Assembly (NCBI GenBank): GCA_024500155.1
Contig: CM044871.1
Span: 82,816,402 to 82,880,401, forward strand
Length of the DNA: 64,000 bases
Source of the DNA: Chenopodium formosanum
Taxonomy: Eukaryota; Streptophyta; Magnoliopsida; Caryophyllales; Amaranthaceae
Direction: 5' to 3'
Below, piece after piece: positions 26,050 to 38,172 of the stretch. The notes beneath the pieces were generated by a model that worked only from the letters and a program-made list of their open reading frames with translations, was not told where the DNA came from and searched no databases. How positions within the stretch are numbered: position 1 is the first letter of the stretch; each line of letters starts with the position of its first letter. The position numbers were made by a program, and so were the translations under genes.

Positions 26050-26202
26050 AAATATCAATGTTGGACCAAATCGATTTTTGCATTTAACAACCTCTATTAT
26101 ATTTATTATTTACCTTTTTTTTTGGTGAAAAAAAAAGGTAAATAATAAATATAATAGAGGTTGTTAAATGCAAAATTCGGTTTGGTCCAACATTGATATT
26201 TA
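26050..26202. repeat. Long foldback with about 73-bp arms
   Basis: The left arm starts AAATATCAATGTTGGACCAA and the right arm ends TTGGTCCAACATTGATATTT. The arms pair with about two mismatches around a loop of a few bases near 26123-26129. A transcript would form a long, almost perfect dsRNA stem. It lies inside a worn repeat. Confidence 0.9.
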
Positions 26203-27615
26203 CCTTAAAAATACTATAAATATTATTATACTATCAGCTATCATATGTTTGACATTTAAAATTGGCATTAACAAATAACAATCTTATTTCTTAGATTTAT
26301 CTTTCTCTTTTTTCCTAAGGTTATAAAAATATAAAAAAATATATATTCTAAAATTGATCCAAGCAGAATCGATCTAGTCTTCAAGTTTTGAATTTATATT
26401 TTCAATCTTTGGTTCGATGAATAGGCAATAGGCCTACTTGGACCAAATTCTAACATTTATCAAGGCCTTTTCAAGAGCTGAATACTGGAATCCCTTAGAA
26501 CAAACCATTTTAATCTAACTAATTCAAATTCATATTTGCACCGAATTCTGTAAATCCCTAATCATAAATAGTTTCTTATATCTTAAAATACACATAATAA
26601 ATTTCTACTTGATTTTTCGGTTGCTGAAATTAATTAATTATTCATGAGCATATCTGAACTAAATTTGTTATACCGCATAAATTGTTCTTAAATTAAAATC
26701 ATCTAAGCTTACTTTTACTGTAAATAATCTAATTTGAATCCATTTGTTGTTATTCAAGTCAACTATTATACTCCGTATGCACAAGTTACTCGGTACTGTT
26801 GAGCACAATTCTCACAATTCACAAAAATTTGAACATACTACTAATACTTAAGATCATTTCAAATTAATTTAATTATCATAGAAAAGTTAAAACAATGACA
26901 ATTCCAATTAGTTTTGTATTTGTTGTTTAGTGATTTTGGTGGTACAATTGGTAATAACGATTTGGATGTTTAGCAATGAGCTACTTCTTTCAAAACTAGT
27001 CATATTTTTATCTAGAGATGTGCAAGATGATACCGATATAACCACAAAACATAAACTGTCTCTCACTGTTAATATTTTATTTTATCTTACATTTTGACGT
27101 TGAGTTTAAATTTTTATTGAAAACAAACAAGATGGACGTTACATTTGCTCTACTCTTTGAAAAATTTAATAAAAACCATATTGTAAAAAAAATTTTTTTA
27201 TAGTAGATCAAGATTTGGATTATTTCAACAGGAAACATTGGAAACCACAAATCTGACTCCCACAAAAAAGCATAAAATAGAAGATCCATTATTTGTTTAT
27301 TTGTTGGAGTATGGTAGCTATTGCTTTGGGTTGCTCATTTGCCAAAACCTTTTAAAACTTGCACTGGATAAATCCAAAACTTCCTCATATAAATATATAA
27401 TTATCGATCATAAACAATTAAACACCATATTTTCTATTGTAGTTTTTGAAGTATTAAAGAATTACTCCTAAGTAAAAACAATTGAATTGAATGTTGTTTG
27501 AAGTACTAAAGAATTGCTCTTTTTGTTCTTTGATAAACTAATTAAAGAATTGCTCCTTCTTGAATGTTGTTCGTTATTCTTCGATGAGTGGGGTAAGATA
27601 AATTTATTAATTATA
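26203..27615. other. AT-rich intergenic stretch, nothing recognised
   Basis: No coding frame with recognisable content. The short open frames at 27077-27289 (minus) and 27238-27471 (plus) overlap each other and look like chance. Confidence 0.4.
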
Positions 27616-27911
27616 CTAGATTAGTAATCGTGCGATGCACGAATTAGAATAAAAAATTCAATACAATATAAAATAATTAATTCACAAAATGTGCGTTTTC
27701 GGAAAGAGAAATATCATTAATACGCTTTTGGTTAATTGATGTTCACATTTTAATTTATTTATTAAAAATTATTTTCCTAATATTGAATTTGGAAGGAGAA
27801 AAATATGATATAAATGATGTCCTAAACAATTTTGAAGGGAAAATTTTTCATAAAAAACTGACATGTGTACAGTAATGATGTAAGCGGTTTTTATTTTAGT
27901 TATAACTAGGA
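27616..27911 (-). mobile_element. Non-autonomous Helitron (296 bp)
   Basis: Read on the minus strand it starts TCCTAGTTATAACTAAAA after an A and ends with hairpin CGTGCATCGCACG, then ATTACTAATCTAG before a T. These are the Helitron hallmarks: 5' TC, 3' hairpin plus CTAG, insertion between A and T. No Rep/helicase is encoded. Confidence 0.75.
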
Positions 27912-28717
27912 TGGGCTTCTAAACAAGGCTATTATTCGAGAACTCCTTGTTTGGCCCAAGGATTGTTTCTCAAGCTAAGAAATCTTCAAAAGCTTGTCAA
28001 ATACGATAAGATTAGTAAAATTGGGATTATTAAATTGTATTTTTCCTAAAATTAAATAGAATTTACGTAATTTATATTCAAGTACTAATATCTCTTTTCT
28101 TGTATACATTTACGTTTGATTCAACTCTATTATTTTTCTTAAATAATTCTTTCTACGGAGTACCTTAAGTTCTGATGGCTGCTTCTCATAAGTCATTCTC
28201 TCACTATTATACTTAACTAAATACTCACAATGGAGACACCAGTTTCTTTACAATATATATAATTGCCACAACACCTGTACACTCAAACTATATCATCGAT
28301 TTAGTAGAACTGGATATGACAACATAGCCAGATTACTTGTCATGTAGTTTTTCATTAAATTAAAATTTTTGTACTTTGATATTTAATTTATGGAAAATGA
28401 ATGAATTGAGGTAATTAAGCACAAAAAATATGATTCTTGTAGAGTTACGGAGGTTGTACAAAAGAAAGGAAAAAAAAAACTTCAAAAAAAAAGGATAAAG
28501 TTGAATAAAAACATAGTATACAAGAAAAGAAAGAGAGATAAAAACTAGAATATAAATTATGATCTCTATTATAAAATAAATCAAGAAAAGGGATAGTTAA
28601 AATGATATGAACCAATAATGGTGGGTGGTACATAGGATGAGACACAATACGAAGTATTTTCTAACAAAAATAAGTACCGACTAATGATCGAGGATGAGTA
28701 TTTCTATGAAGTAAGGA

Positions 28718-29190
28718 AAATTTACAAATTGCAGCCATTTAAAGTTCATATTTTGCAAATTGCAGCCATTTAATTTTTTCTTTTTTTTTGCAAATTGCAG
28801 CCCAAAAGTTCTTATAAATTGCAACGCAATTCAACTTTTATATCGATTTACATGTCAAAATATCTTCGGTTAAGGTTTTAGGGGCCATTTTAGCTCATAA
28901 GAGTCCAAATTGAGCTCGAAATTAAATTGAGCTCGTTTTGCGTAACAAAAATATTTTGATTTGTGGAAAACTGTAAAAATGAGACACTTACATTATTTTT
29001 TTTACTAATTTCGAGCTCAATTCGACCCCCTAAGAACTAATAAAATGGCCCCTAAAACCTTAAACGGAGATTTTTTGACATGTTAACCGATAAAAAAAAG
29101 TTGAATTGAGCTTCAATTTACAATTTATACGAACTTTTGGGCTGCAATTTGCAAAATACGAACTTTAAATTGTTGTAATTTGCAAATTGT
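28718..29190. mobile_element. Foldback element with about 200-bp arms
   Basis: The left arm contains TTGCAAATTGCAGCC, GTTAAGGTTTTAGGGGCCAT and AATTGAGCTCGAAATTA. The right arm holds the complements in reverse order. The left arm has an extra 35-bp copy of the GCAAATTGCAGCCATTTAA block. Such long TIRs fit a Mutator-like foldback, but the target duplication is not clear. Confidence 0.75.
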
Positions 29191-29547
29191 TCATATAATT
29201 AGATGAGTTATGATGATGTTTTGGTGAAAAAAGAAAAATGACTAAATTATTATTTCAATAACATTCGTCCTAAATCTGTTCAAATAGTAGTAAGTGGCAT
29301 GAAGAATGGTTACTTGGATCAGAATTGTGGCACTACTTCAATTATTTTCAACAATATGGGGTGTGTTAATTATAGTTACTTGTGGGTATATGCTCGAACC
29401 CTATTTTGACTATGAAAATTATCGTATTAAGGTTCAATTCACGACTGGTGAATTTAAAGCGGCATTACTCTCGAACCAAAGTAGGAATTCAGGAAATTGA
29501 CATACTTAATGTTATTTCACCAAGAATGACTAACAACTAGATATTTA

Positions 29548-30336
29548 AATAAAATTAATTAATAAGATAAGAAAATTAAATAAACAAATAATATTAAAAT
29601 TATTTATGTATTAACAAGTTACGTGAAATTAGCAAACAACTCCAACATTTTTTTTAAAAGGGATGTATATGATTTCTTCGATTCATCTACATTTAGAGAA
29701 TGAATTAGTAAATACCAAACAATTTTGTTAGGTCAGACACTAAATACCATTTATCACTTGTAACAGTTTATAATTGTGAATTTACATCATCCATAACCTT
29801 ATTTTTGTCATCCAAAAATTTTAGACAATCTCGTTTAAACTGACTATATGCAATTTTGTATTGGAACTGCGTCAAAATCATCGTGAGATAGGTTGTTGGA
29901 TAAAAATGAAAGGATTTTTACAATTCTGATTGGGGGACATGCTAAAGACGTTGGAGCTCCATTTATTTTTGGTTTTAGCATTAGTCGATATTTTCCGACA
30001 TTTGTGAAAGAAAGGCGATTCCTCAATTAAATTCGTTGATGGAGAGAATAAACGAGTTTGATAAAAAATTGTTTGACGACAAAAATAAAGTGATGAATGA
30101 TGTGCGTATATGATTAGAACATGCTACAAATGATAAATGGTTTTCAGTGTTTGATCTAACAAAATTGATTGGTATTTACCAATTTATTTTCTTATGTAGA
30201 TAAATCGGAAAAATCATATACATCCCTTTCAAAAAGAAAAAAGTTGGTGTAGTTTCCTAATTTCACGAAATTTGTTAATACATAAATATTTTTTTAATAT
30301 TATTTGTTTATTTAATTTTCTTATCTTATTAATTAA
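29548..30336. mobile_element. Foldback element with about 220-bp arms (Mutator-like MITE?)
   Basis: The left arm begins TTAATTAATAAGATAAGAAA and the right arm ends TTTCTTATCTTATTAATTAA. Pairing continues inward through GGGATGTATATGAT/ATCATATACATCCC and GGTATTTAC-type blocks for over 200 bp. The interior is about 350 bp with no recognisable protein. A Helitron abuts its right end. Confidence 0.75.
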
Positions 30337-30613
30337 CTAGTTTTGGTCCTGTGCAATGCACGGATTTATAAAATATGATTTATAAATAATAACAATTAAT
30401 TAAAACTAAATGACTTTTGTAATAATTTTTTTTAAGAAAAAAAATTGAATTTATTAATGTCTATCCTTTAAAAGAATTTATTAAAAGAATTTTAATTTTT
30501 TCAATAGATTTTTTTTTTTTTTTAAAGTAAAGTGTTTTGGAGGGAAAAATTTTCACAAAATCATGCCAAGTGTCCCTCCGGTGATTACTTTAGTATGTAT
30601 AATAGATTATAGA
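30337..30613 (-). mobile_element. Non-autonomous Helitron (277 bp)
   Basis: On the minus strand it starts TCTATAATCTATTATACATA after an A and ends with hairpin CCGTGCATTGCACAGG, then ACCAAAACTAG before a T. It is related to the 27616-27911 copy in terminal hairpin and 5' end, and lies in the same orientation. Confidence 0.8.
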
Positions 30614-30680
30614 TTTGAATGACAAAATTTATTAATTATATTTGAATGATGTCTTCTCGAAAATAATACGGAGTATTATG

Positions 30681-31772
30681 TAGGGGTGAAAGTTCGATTT
30701 TCGGTTTGGTTTTTTGCCCAAACCGAAACCGAACCACTCTATTTCGGTTTCTGGATTTTAGAAACCACACAGCACCACTTTACTTTAGAAACCAAACCAA
30801 ACCAAACCATATTTATTTCGGTTTCATAAAAAAAAAACCGAACCAAACCGAATTTTCATATCAAGCACCATAAACATCAAAATTTGCAAAAAAAAAAACC
30901 GAACCAAACCACACCAATCAAAACCGAATCAAACAAACCAAACCAAACCAATCCATACAAACATAATTAAACAAGTTTTAACCTTATTTGACCACCCCTA
31001 ACCCAAATCCGCAAACAAATAATCTCGAAATAATTAAGATAAAACCAAAATTGGAATAAAAAGCACCGAAATATCAGAAAAAATTAGACATACATTAGAA
31101 GTTTAGCATAAATTAGTAGAAAAAAATTACTCAACCCAAATTAAAAGAAAGAAAAAGAGGACATACCTCACATTCCATCTAAAAAACATCGAATTTGGGT
31201 TTTAAAGGTCAAATTCGACCATGAAAACTCTAGATCTAGAGTTTTTATGGTCGAATTTGACATGAAAACCTTAAAATTAGTTGATGGTGGTCGTATATGG
31301 TGAAAGGGGCGAATTTGAAAGCGAATTCGTTTGTGTTCGTTAATGGTGGTGAGGAGAAAGACAAGAAAAAGGAAAAGATAAGAGGAGAATGAAGGCGTGA
31401 AGCGAAGAAGAGGAAAGGAGAGAATGGGCTATGGCGCCATGGCGGAATCCGCAAGAGAGATGAGGAAAGGAGAGAGAAAGGGTGGAGAGAGAGGCTGAGT
31501 GATTAGGGCTTTTTTTGTTTTTTTGTATTATATACCTAAGGCGTTTCAGAGTTGGGCTAGGGTTTAATTGGATTGAGCTTATATTTCGGTGTGGTTCGGT
31601 TTTGTTCGGTTTTTCATTTTTACAAACCGAAACCGAACCACACACCGAATTTTTTTTATTTTTAAAACCGAAACCGAACCACTTTAAAAAAAAAAAAAAA
31701 ACCAAACCAAATTTCTTATTCGGTTCGGTTTTCGGTTTGGTTCGGTTTTAAACTGAGTTTGTTTCACCCCTA
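30681..31772. mobile_element. Non-autonomous hAT-type element with 8-bp target duplication
   Basis: The ends TAGGGGTGAAA and TTTCACCCCTA are perfect 11-bp TIRs, flanked by GTATTATG at 30673-30680 and 31773-31780. Sub-terminal regions are rich in CGGTTTGGTT/AACCAAACCG repeats. At 31206-31272 an internal hairpin pairs AAGGTCAAATTCGACCAT with its complement. No transposase frame is seen. Confidence 0.85.
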
Positions 31773-31780
31773 GTATTATG

Positions 31781-32170
31781 TACTATATAGTTTATATTGG
31801 TCATTTCATAACCTCAAAAATTAAGGGATTTAATTATAATACTTCTTTTTCCAAAAAATAAAAAATAAAAAATGTACAAATAAAGTCTAAAAATAAAGCT
31901 TCCAAACTAATAACCAATTAGTAATTGTAGGAGAAACTCCCTGGTCATTTCTCTCCTCTTTCTCTATGTGAGACATTTATAAATGGAATTATAATGAATT
32001 TCATCAATGTAGTACTCGTACTTGATAACATTCGTATTTTTGTACAATAAGAATATAGAAAAAAATATATGGTAAAATATAACTACTTTATAAATGGTGT
32101 AGAAAGTAGAAACTAAAAGTTTTTCAAGTATTTTGAAGCAAGTGAGGTATGACCTCATGAGTATATCTTA
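31781..32170. other. AT-rich spacer, nothing recognised
   Basis: No coding frame or repeat end could be supported between the hAT-type element and the next MITE. Confidence 0.4.
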
Positions 32171-32427
32171 CTTCCTCTGTTCTGTTAATATTGCAACAAG
32201 GAGGAAATTACGCATCCCAAAACACATTTTATATGCTAAATATCTATAATTGTGTAAGAGTAAAAATTATAAAAAGTTGATATTGTGAAAGTATTTTATG
32301 AGACGAATCCAACAAGATCCCACTTGACTATATTTTTTTTTAACGTATAACTCATATTATATGGTCGAACAAGAGTGATGAATAGTGCAAAAAGTTCATT
32401 GTTGCAATATTAATAGAACGGAGGAAG
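32171..32427. mobile_element. Stowaway-like MITE
   Basis: The ends CTTCCTCTGTTCTGTTAATA and TATTAATAGAACGGAGGAAG are inverted, with TA on both sides (32169-32170, 32428-32429). The arms extend through TATTGCAAC/GTTGCAATA. It ends 23 bp before the left LTR of the large retrotransposon. Confidence 0.85.
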
Positions 32428-32450
32428 TATGATATTTGAACTATTCTATG

Positions 32451-32939
32451 TGTTTAGGGTAATTTTACCCCGCCACGTGGTCCAATCAGAGGATGACACG
32501 TGTCAGCCTCAGGATGGCCCAAAGTGGACCAATCCCTGCTTGACACGTGTCATTCCAGAAATTAAGGGAAAAATGGCGGCCTTCAGGCCTAAATCCCGAG
32601 AAAGCCGCAATGCGGCGCAGCCCACCAATGATTAGGGATCAATGACCTAATCAGGGGCACAAATCCCGAGGATCCTATAAATAGGGAGATTTCCCTCTTT
32701 TGGAGGGCACGTTTTACCATTTATTACACACTGTCCCTGTGATAGAGACATCTGAGCTTGGTATCCGAGCAGATACCCACCTAAATTTCCGCACCTTTTT
32801 CTCTCCCTTCAAGTTACTAACTTGTTCGTCGGAGGCGGAGCACCAACCAACCGGTGTCTCCGTTTGTTTTGCAGGTACAGCTCAAGTCGGATCAGTTTTC
32901 GTGTTGTAACTCTCCCGAGGGACAAAAACACCCAAAACA
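32451..32939 (+). repeat. Left LTR (489 bp)
   Basis: It contains three G-boxes: CCACGTGG at 32473-32480 and two identical 12-bp palindromes TGACACGTGTCA at 32494-32505 and 32541-32552. The TATA box CTATAAATAG lies at 32675-32684. The right LTR differs at 7 positions, six of them transitions. Confidence 0.95.
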
Positions 32940-32940
32940 T

Positions 32941-32960
32941 TTGGCGCCGTATGTGGGGAG
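32941..32960 (+). other. Primer binding site, tRNA-Asp type
   Basis: TTGGCGCCGTATGTGGGG follows the left LTR directly. It resembles the TGGCGCCGTTGCCGGGGA primer site that Tat/Athila elements use with tRNA-Asp, with a few mismatches in the distal half. Confidence 0.7.
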
Positions 32961-32972
32961 AGTACCTCGAAG

Positions 32973-34386
32973 ATGGTTCAAGAGCCTGTACCACCCCCTA
33001 ACCGTCTGGGCGATGACCCAGAAGTATTTACAGACCATGAGGATGAAGATCTTCAGGTCGAAACCTTTACAGCCGATGACGACTCTCTCAGAACCAAGCG
33101 CATCCGACCCAGAGACACTCTGGAGCGGGGTGCCTCCCAGGCGGGTACAAGCCGACCCTCTAGGCAGCCGGAAGGGGAAACCCAAACGGCCGCTGGATCA
33201 GCCCCTGTCACCCGAGACGAACTCATGAGATTCATGACAAGTTTCAAGGGTGAAATTAAAGAGCTGATCACCTAAAGCCGGGCTGGCCCAAGTAAAGGTC
33301 AGTCGGCCAAGAAGACTCCTCTGGAGAAGGGGAAGTCAGTCAGAGACCGGCAGCCCACTCCTCATCCAAAGGAGAAGGCAACCAGGACCATTGAATGGTA
33401 AAAAATTCTTCTTCCTAAGAGGAAAAACAACACCCGCCGGACTCAGCAGCCGGTGGGAAGTAAAAAATCAACTCCTGATGCCCAGGAAATAATTAACCGG
33501 AAGAGGAATCAGCAGCTGTCTGAGTCGGCTTCAACGTCGAACTTTCCAGACAGCTTCAACAACACTTCTGCAGGGAATACTCTCTCTCTCTCTGCATGAG
33601 AGCCAGACAAGCAGTAATACCGTCCATTCTGGCCCTCAGATGATTGGAGCTGTACCGTATGTGCCTACTCAGGCTTACGGACAGTATCCTCCTCACTTCA
33701 TGCAGCCGGCTCTCTTCGGAGGTCAGGCGGCATATCAAACTGTCCAGCTACTGGACTGGCAGCTCCGTCTGCTACGCCTGGGTGAGCAACCTTTTGCGTT
33801 CTCCCGGGAGATAACCGAGGCGGCACAGACATCCAAGGTTAAGAATGTGTTGGTGGGTACCTACGATGGTACTACCAACACGGAAGACCACCTTATGGCA
33901 TACACCAACCTCATGTACTTACAGGGGTTGGATGATGCCACTTGGTGTCGTTGCTTCCCGACTACATTGAAGGGCATTGCCCAACAATGGTTTGGCAACT
34001 TGCCAGCCGGGTCCATTGATAATTTTAGGAAGCTCGCCTTCCTATTTGCTTCCAACTTCTCAATGGACATCCCTGCTAAGAAAACAAGCCTTGATCTGAG
34101 CACTGTTAGGCAGGGAGAGAGAGAAGGGATGCGCTCATATGTCAGGCGGTTCAATCTGATCAGAATTCAGATCCAAGGACTGTCTAAGAAGGTAGCTTTT
34201 ACAGACTTTTTTAAGGGTCTGAGAGACGGGTCGACCTTTAAGTTCGACCTAGTCAGAAAAGGGGCTTTCACCTTACAGGCGGCCCTGAGGGAGGCGGAAA
34301 GCTACATTCAGCTACCGACCTCTGCTCGCCTGTTAGCAGTCGGACTCCAAGAAGTCCGAGAAGCAGAAAGACAGCCGGCCTGCTAA
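32973..34386 (+). pseudogene. Retrotransposon gag, interrupted
   Basis: An N-terminal part is open from 32973 to a TAA at 33273-33275; further stops follow in that frame. The main gag core reads in another frame from 33640 to 34386. It has the Retrotrans_gag pattern: YDGTTNTEDHLMAY, then the FPTTLKGIAQQWF segment, and EGMRSYVRRFN. The TAA follows ATC ACC, where a CAA codon would fit a C-to-T change. A nucleocapsid-like knuckle (CQFHEEVSHDTNDC) lies further on, at about 34615, in the next open segment. Confidence 0.85.
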
Positions 34387-34532
34387 GTCGGCCAAAAATA
34401 AAGAAGAGAGCAAGAAAAGAAAAGAAATCTGGGCGGTTAATGACTCTAACCAGCCGTCCCTGAAGAAAAAGAAAGAGTTTAAACCGTACGTCCCCAAGTA
34501 CGAGTTTAATAAAAGACTACAACTCCATCCTC

Positions 34533-35507
34533 ATGGAGGTAAAGGACCGGCTGTCCATTGAAAAGCCGAATCCAATGAAGAGTTACGTTCAGTCACGGAA
34601 CAAAAATAAATTCTGTCAGTTCCATGAGGAGGTTAGCCATGACACCAATGACTGCTTTAGTCTTCAGCGGACGTTGGACCGTCTGGCTGACAAAGGGCTG
34701 TTGAAGTCCTACATTTCTAAGTCCCCAGCCGGGGCGAAAAAGAAAAACAAGGGTCAGTCCTCTAAGACTACCCCCCAGCCTGCTAGTAGTTCAAATACTG
34801 ACAAGGAGCCGGTCTACACTATAGCAAGCGGGTTCTCATGTGGTGGCCCTACCATCCGGGGCACCAAGAGCCATCTTCGAAAGATGGACAAGGATGATGA
34901 TGAGCAGACGTCTGCAAGCTCCTCCTTCCCAGACGTCTTGATCACTGAGAAGGATAGGGGCAGCGTCCGCCGTCCGCATGATGACCCGGTTGTCATTGAA
35001 TGTAAGGTGGTCAACCAGTTGGTTGGACGGATCCTTATTGACACCGGCAGCTCCTCGGATATCATCAGCCTCCAGTGCCTGCAAAAGCTGAAATACAATG
35101 TCAGCAGCATGCATCCGGTCACCCAACCAACCAACCCAGCCGGTAGAATTGACCTACCCATCCGGCTGGGAGAGAAAGGCCAGGGACGACATATTGTCGT
35201 CAGATTCTTGGTCGTTGAGGAGTTGAACGCCTACAACATTATCCTTGGCCGGCCAACCCTCAATGTAGCCAAGGCAGTAATCATCCCGTCTCTCATGCTC
35301 ATCAAGTATGAGAGGGATGACGGCTCTGTTGGTTCCCTGAATGGGGATCAAAAGACGGCCCGAGAGTGCTATCTCTTAGCCGTCAGAGACACTGTGGCCC
35401 CAGGCGGCCAGGAACCAATAGACCTTGACAATGTCAAGGATACCGACCCAGCACCTGCCCCACCAGCAGCCGGGAAGAAAAGAAAGGCACCTTGCTGGTG
35501 GAGGTGA
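34533..35507 (+). pseudogene. Zinc knuckle and aspartic protease segment
   Basis: The Cys/His knuckle at about 34615 is followed by a linker and a retropepsin-type active site DTGSSSD at 35040-35060, with the distal ILGRPTLN motif near 35245. The frame differs from the gag core upstream, and the frame ends before RT begins. Confidence 0.85.
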
Positions 35508-35649
35508 AGAAAGAGAAAAATAGCAATCACTGACCGGTGAACGGTCAGATGAGCTCCGTCCCCAACCGGCTGGTGAAAACATTGATCTCGTTCTAGATGA
35601 CAGCCGTCCAGAACGTACTGTAAAGGTTGGGACAGTTGCTCATGCTACT

Positions 35650-36581
35650 TTGGGTGCAAGCTTGCACCTTTTGCTGAAGGAATTCAACGACATTTTTGCC
35701 TTTGAAGTGGAAGAGATGTCAGGCGTTAGCCCGGATCTCGCTGTCCACAAACTCGCCTTGGACCCCAAAAAGAAGCCCATCCGGGAAAAGAAAAGAAACC
35801 ACGGTGAGGAAAGAAGTCAGGCGGCAGCTGCCGAAGTCAAAAAGTTGCTAGACGCCAGGTTCATTCGGCCTTGTAACTTCCCCGACTAGGTGGCCAATGT
35901 GGTCCTTGTTAAGAAACCGAATGGGAGCTGGCGCATGTGTGTTGATTACACAGACCTCAACAAGGCGTGCCCAAAGGACAGTTATCCGCTTGGCCGCTTC
36001 CAAAGATCGACAGTCTGGTCGACTCTACAGCCGGTCACGCCTTGATGAGCTTTATGGATGCCTATTCCGGCTTCCATCAGATACCCCTGTGGAAAAAGGA
36101 TCAAGAGAAGACGGCCTTCGTCACTGATCAGGGGTTATTCTGTTATACTGTGATGTCGTTTGGCTTGAAAAATGCGCCTGCCACTTTCCAACGGATGATT
36201 AATACGGTCTTCATTAATCAAATTGGGAGAAATGTGGAGGCGTACATTGATGACATGATAGTCAAATCCAAGCTACAGACGGAACACCTTGCTGATCTCC
36301 GAGAAACATTCACCACCCTCAGGCAGCATAAGGTCATGTTAAATCCAAAGAAATGCGTCTTTGGTGTTGAGTCTGGGAAGTTTCTCGGATTCCTGATTGA
36401 TCAAAGGGGGATAGAGGCTAACCCCGAAAAGATACAGGCGGTGATTGACATGAAGTCACCCAGTTATGTCAAGGAAGTTCAGAGACTCACCGGTTGTCTG
36501 GCCGCCCTGGAGAGGTTCCTCAGCCGGTCAGGCGACAAATGCCTTTTTCTTCCAAGCAATCAGGAAGAAGACCAGATTTGA
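35650..36581 (+). pseudogene. Reverse transcriptase segment, one stop and one frameshift
   Basis: It starts before KKLLDARFIRPCNFPD. A TAG at 35887-35889 stands where RT of this group has Trp (PDWVANVV-type). The frame shifts between about 35950 and 35980, within the CPKDSYPL region. It then reads FMDAYSGFHQIPL, the catalytic YIDDM at 36243-36257, and GFLIDQRGIEANP. A further frame change follows near 36510-36580. Confidence 0.88.
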
Positions 36582-38172
36582 ATGGGGGGATGATGCTGAG
36601 GCGGCATTCCAGAAGTTGAAGGAACATTTGCATTCTCTACCTAGGTTGGTCAGTCCCCTGCCTAGGGAGACGTTGTACATGTATTTAGCGGTCTCAGATC
36701 ATGCTCTCAGTGCCATTCTCCTTGCTGAGCGAGACGGCGTGCAGCTCCCGGTTTACTTCATTAGCCATGTTCTCAAAAATGCTGAACTCCGGTACCCCAT
36801 GGTGGAAAAATTTGGCCTTGCTTTGTATATGGCGTTCAAAAAGCTGAAGCCATACTTTTTGGCACATCCGATGGTGATCTACACTAACCAGCCACTCAAG
36901 CGGCCTATGTCTACCTTGGAGTCATCCGGAAGAATGTTGAAATGGGCTATTGAAATGCAAAGTCTTGAAATCACTTACGAACCAAGAAAGGCAGTGAAGG
37001 GTCAGGCGTTTGCCGACTTCATTGTTGAAATGACTCGTCCGGTGGCTCCGGATAATCTTGATCAGGTTTGGAAAGTGTACGTAGACGGGAGCTCTACAAA
37101 AAACGGCTGTGGTGTAGGTGTAATCTATGAGTCTCCTAAAGGGGACATATTTGAGTATGCATTATGCTTCAAGTTTCAGGCCTCAAACAATGAGGCGGAA
37201 TATGAAGCCCTGCTAGCCGGCATTCGTATGTGTAAGGCGGCAAGGGCCATGAAAATTGACGCCTACTCTGATTCACAATTGGTCGTTAGCCATTATGAGG
37301 GGAGCTACGAGGCAACTCATCCGGCTATGGTCAAATATCTTCAGGCAGTCAAAGAAGAGGCTGGGGTACTTGAGGAATTCCGTCTGAATCAAGTGTCTAG
37401 GTCGAAAAACAACCAGGCGGATGCATTATCAAAATTGGTATCTTCCGCCTGCCACGATACGCCTCGGTCATTCTTTTGGGAAGTTCTTGAAAAAAGAAGT
37501 ATCTATGAAGATCCCATTGGAATTCTGGACCGAAGCTCTACCTGGATGGATGGCATCCGGGCTTATCTTTCAGACGACACACTTCCTGATTCGCCACAGG
37601 AGGCAGCCGTCCTGAAGAAGCGAGCTGTAAGCTTCGAGTTGAGAAACGGAGAACTCTTCAAGGCGGGGTTTCTTAAGCCCCTGTTGAAGTGTGTCACCCC
37701 AGAAAAGGGGAAGGAAGTTCTCGAAGACTTGCACTCGGGATTCTGCGCCTCCGACATAGGCGGCAGGTCCCTAGCCGTCAGAGCCAGACGACATTACTTT
37801 TGGCCCACTCTTGAGGCAGACGCCAAGGAGTTGGTGAAGAAATGTGACAAGTGCCAAAAATTTGGCAAACTCATTCACCGTCCGGCTACTAATCTGACGG
37901 CCATCCACAGCCCAATCCCGTTTGCAAAATGGGGCATGGACATTCTAGGTCCTTACACGCCTGCCCCAGGCGGAAAGCGCTACATCTTGGTGGCTGTGGA
38001 TTATTTCACCAAGTGGGTGGAGGTTGAGGTGGTTAAGAACATCAAGACTTCAGACGTAATTTCCTTCATCTGGAAGAACATTATCACTCGGTATGGGGTA
38101 CCTATGTCTATGGTGTTTGATAATGGTCCTCAGTTCGAGACGCCTCAGCTAAAAACCTGGTTGGGAAATTAG
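36466..38172 (+). pseudogene. RNase H, second RNase H and integrase N-terminal part
   Basis: The connection/RNase H domain runs to about 37000. A second RNase H follows (VYVDGSSTKNGCGVG at about 37075; YSDSQLVV; ADALSKL). The integrase zinc region has the HHCC pattern altered: HSGFCASDIGG, with Asp where the second His is usual, then CDKCQKF. The catalytic core has WGMDILG and VFDNGPQF. A frameshift just before 38172 closes the frame before the conserved FASVGRPQANGQ segment. Confidence 0.88.

Noticed and set aside
28360..28645. Two overlapping minus-strand hydrophobic frames
   Set aside because: Phe/Leu/Ile-rich translation of AT-rich DNA without start context or homologue.
31340..31751. 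Open frames in the hAT-type element
   Set aside because: They follow CGGTTTGG-type repeats and a pyrimidine-rich stretch, and no transposase motif is present.
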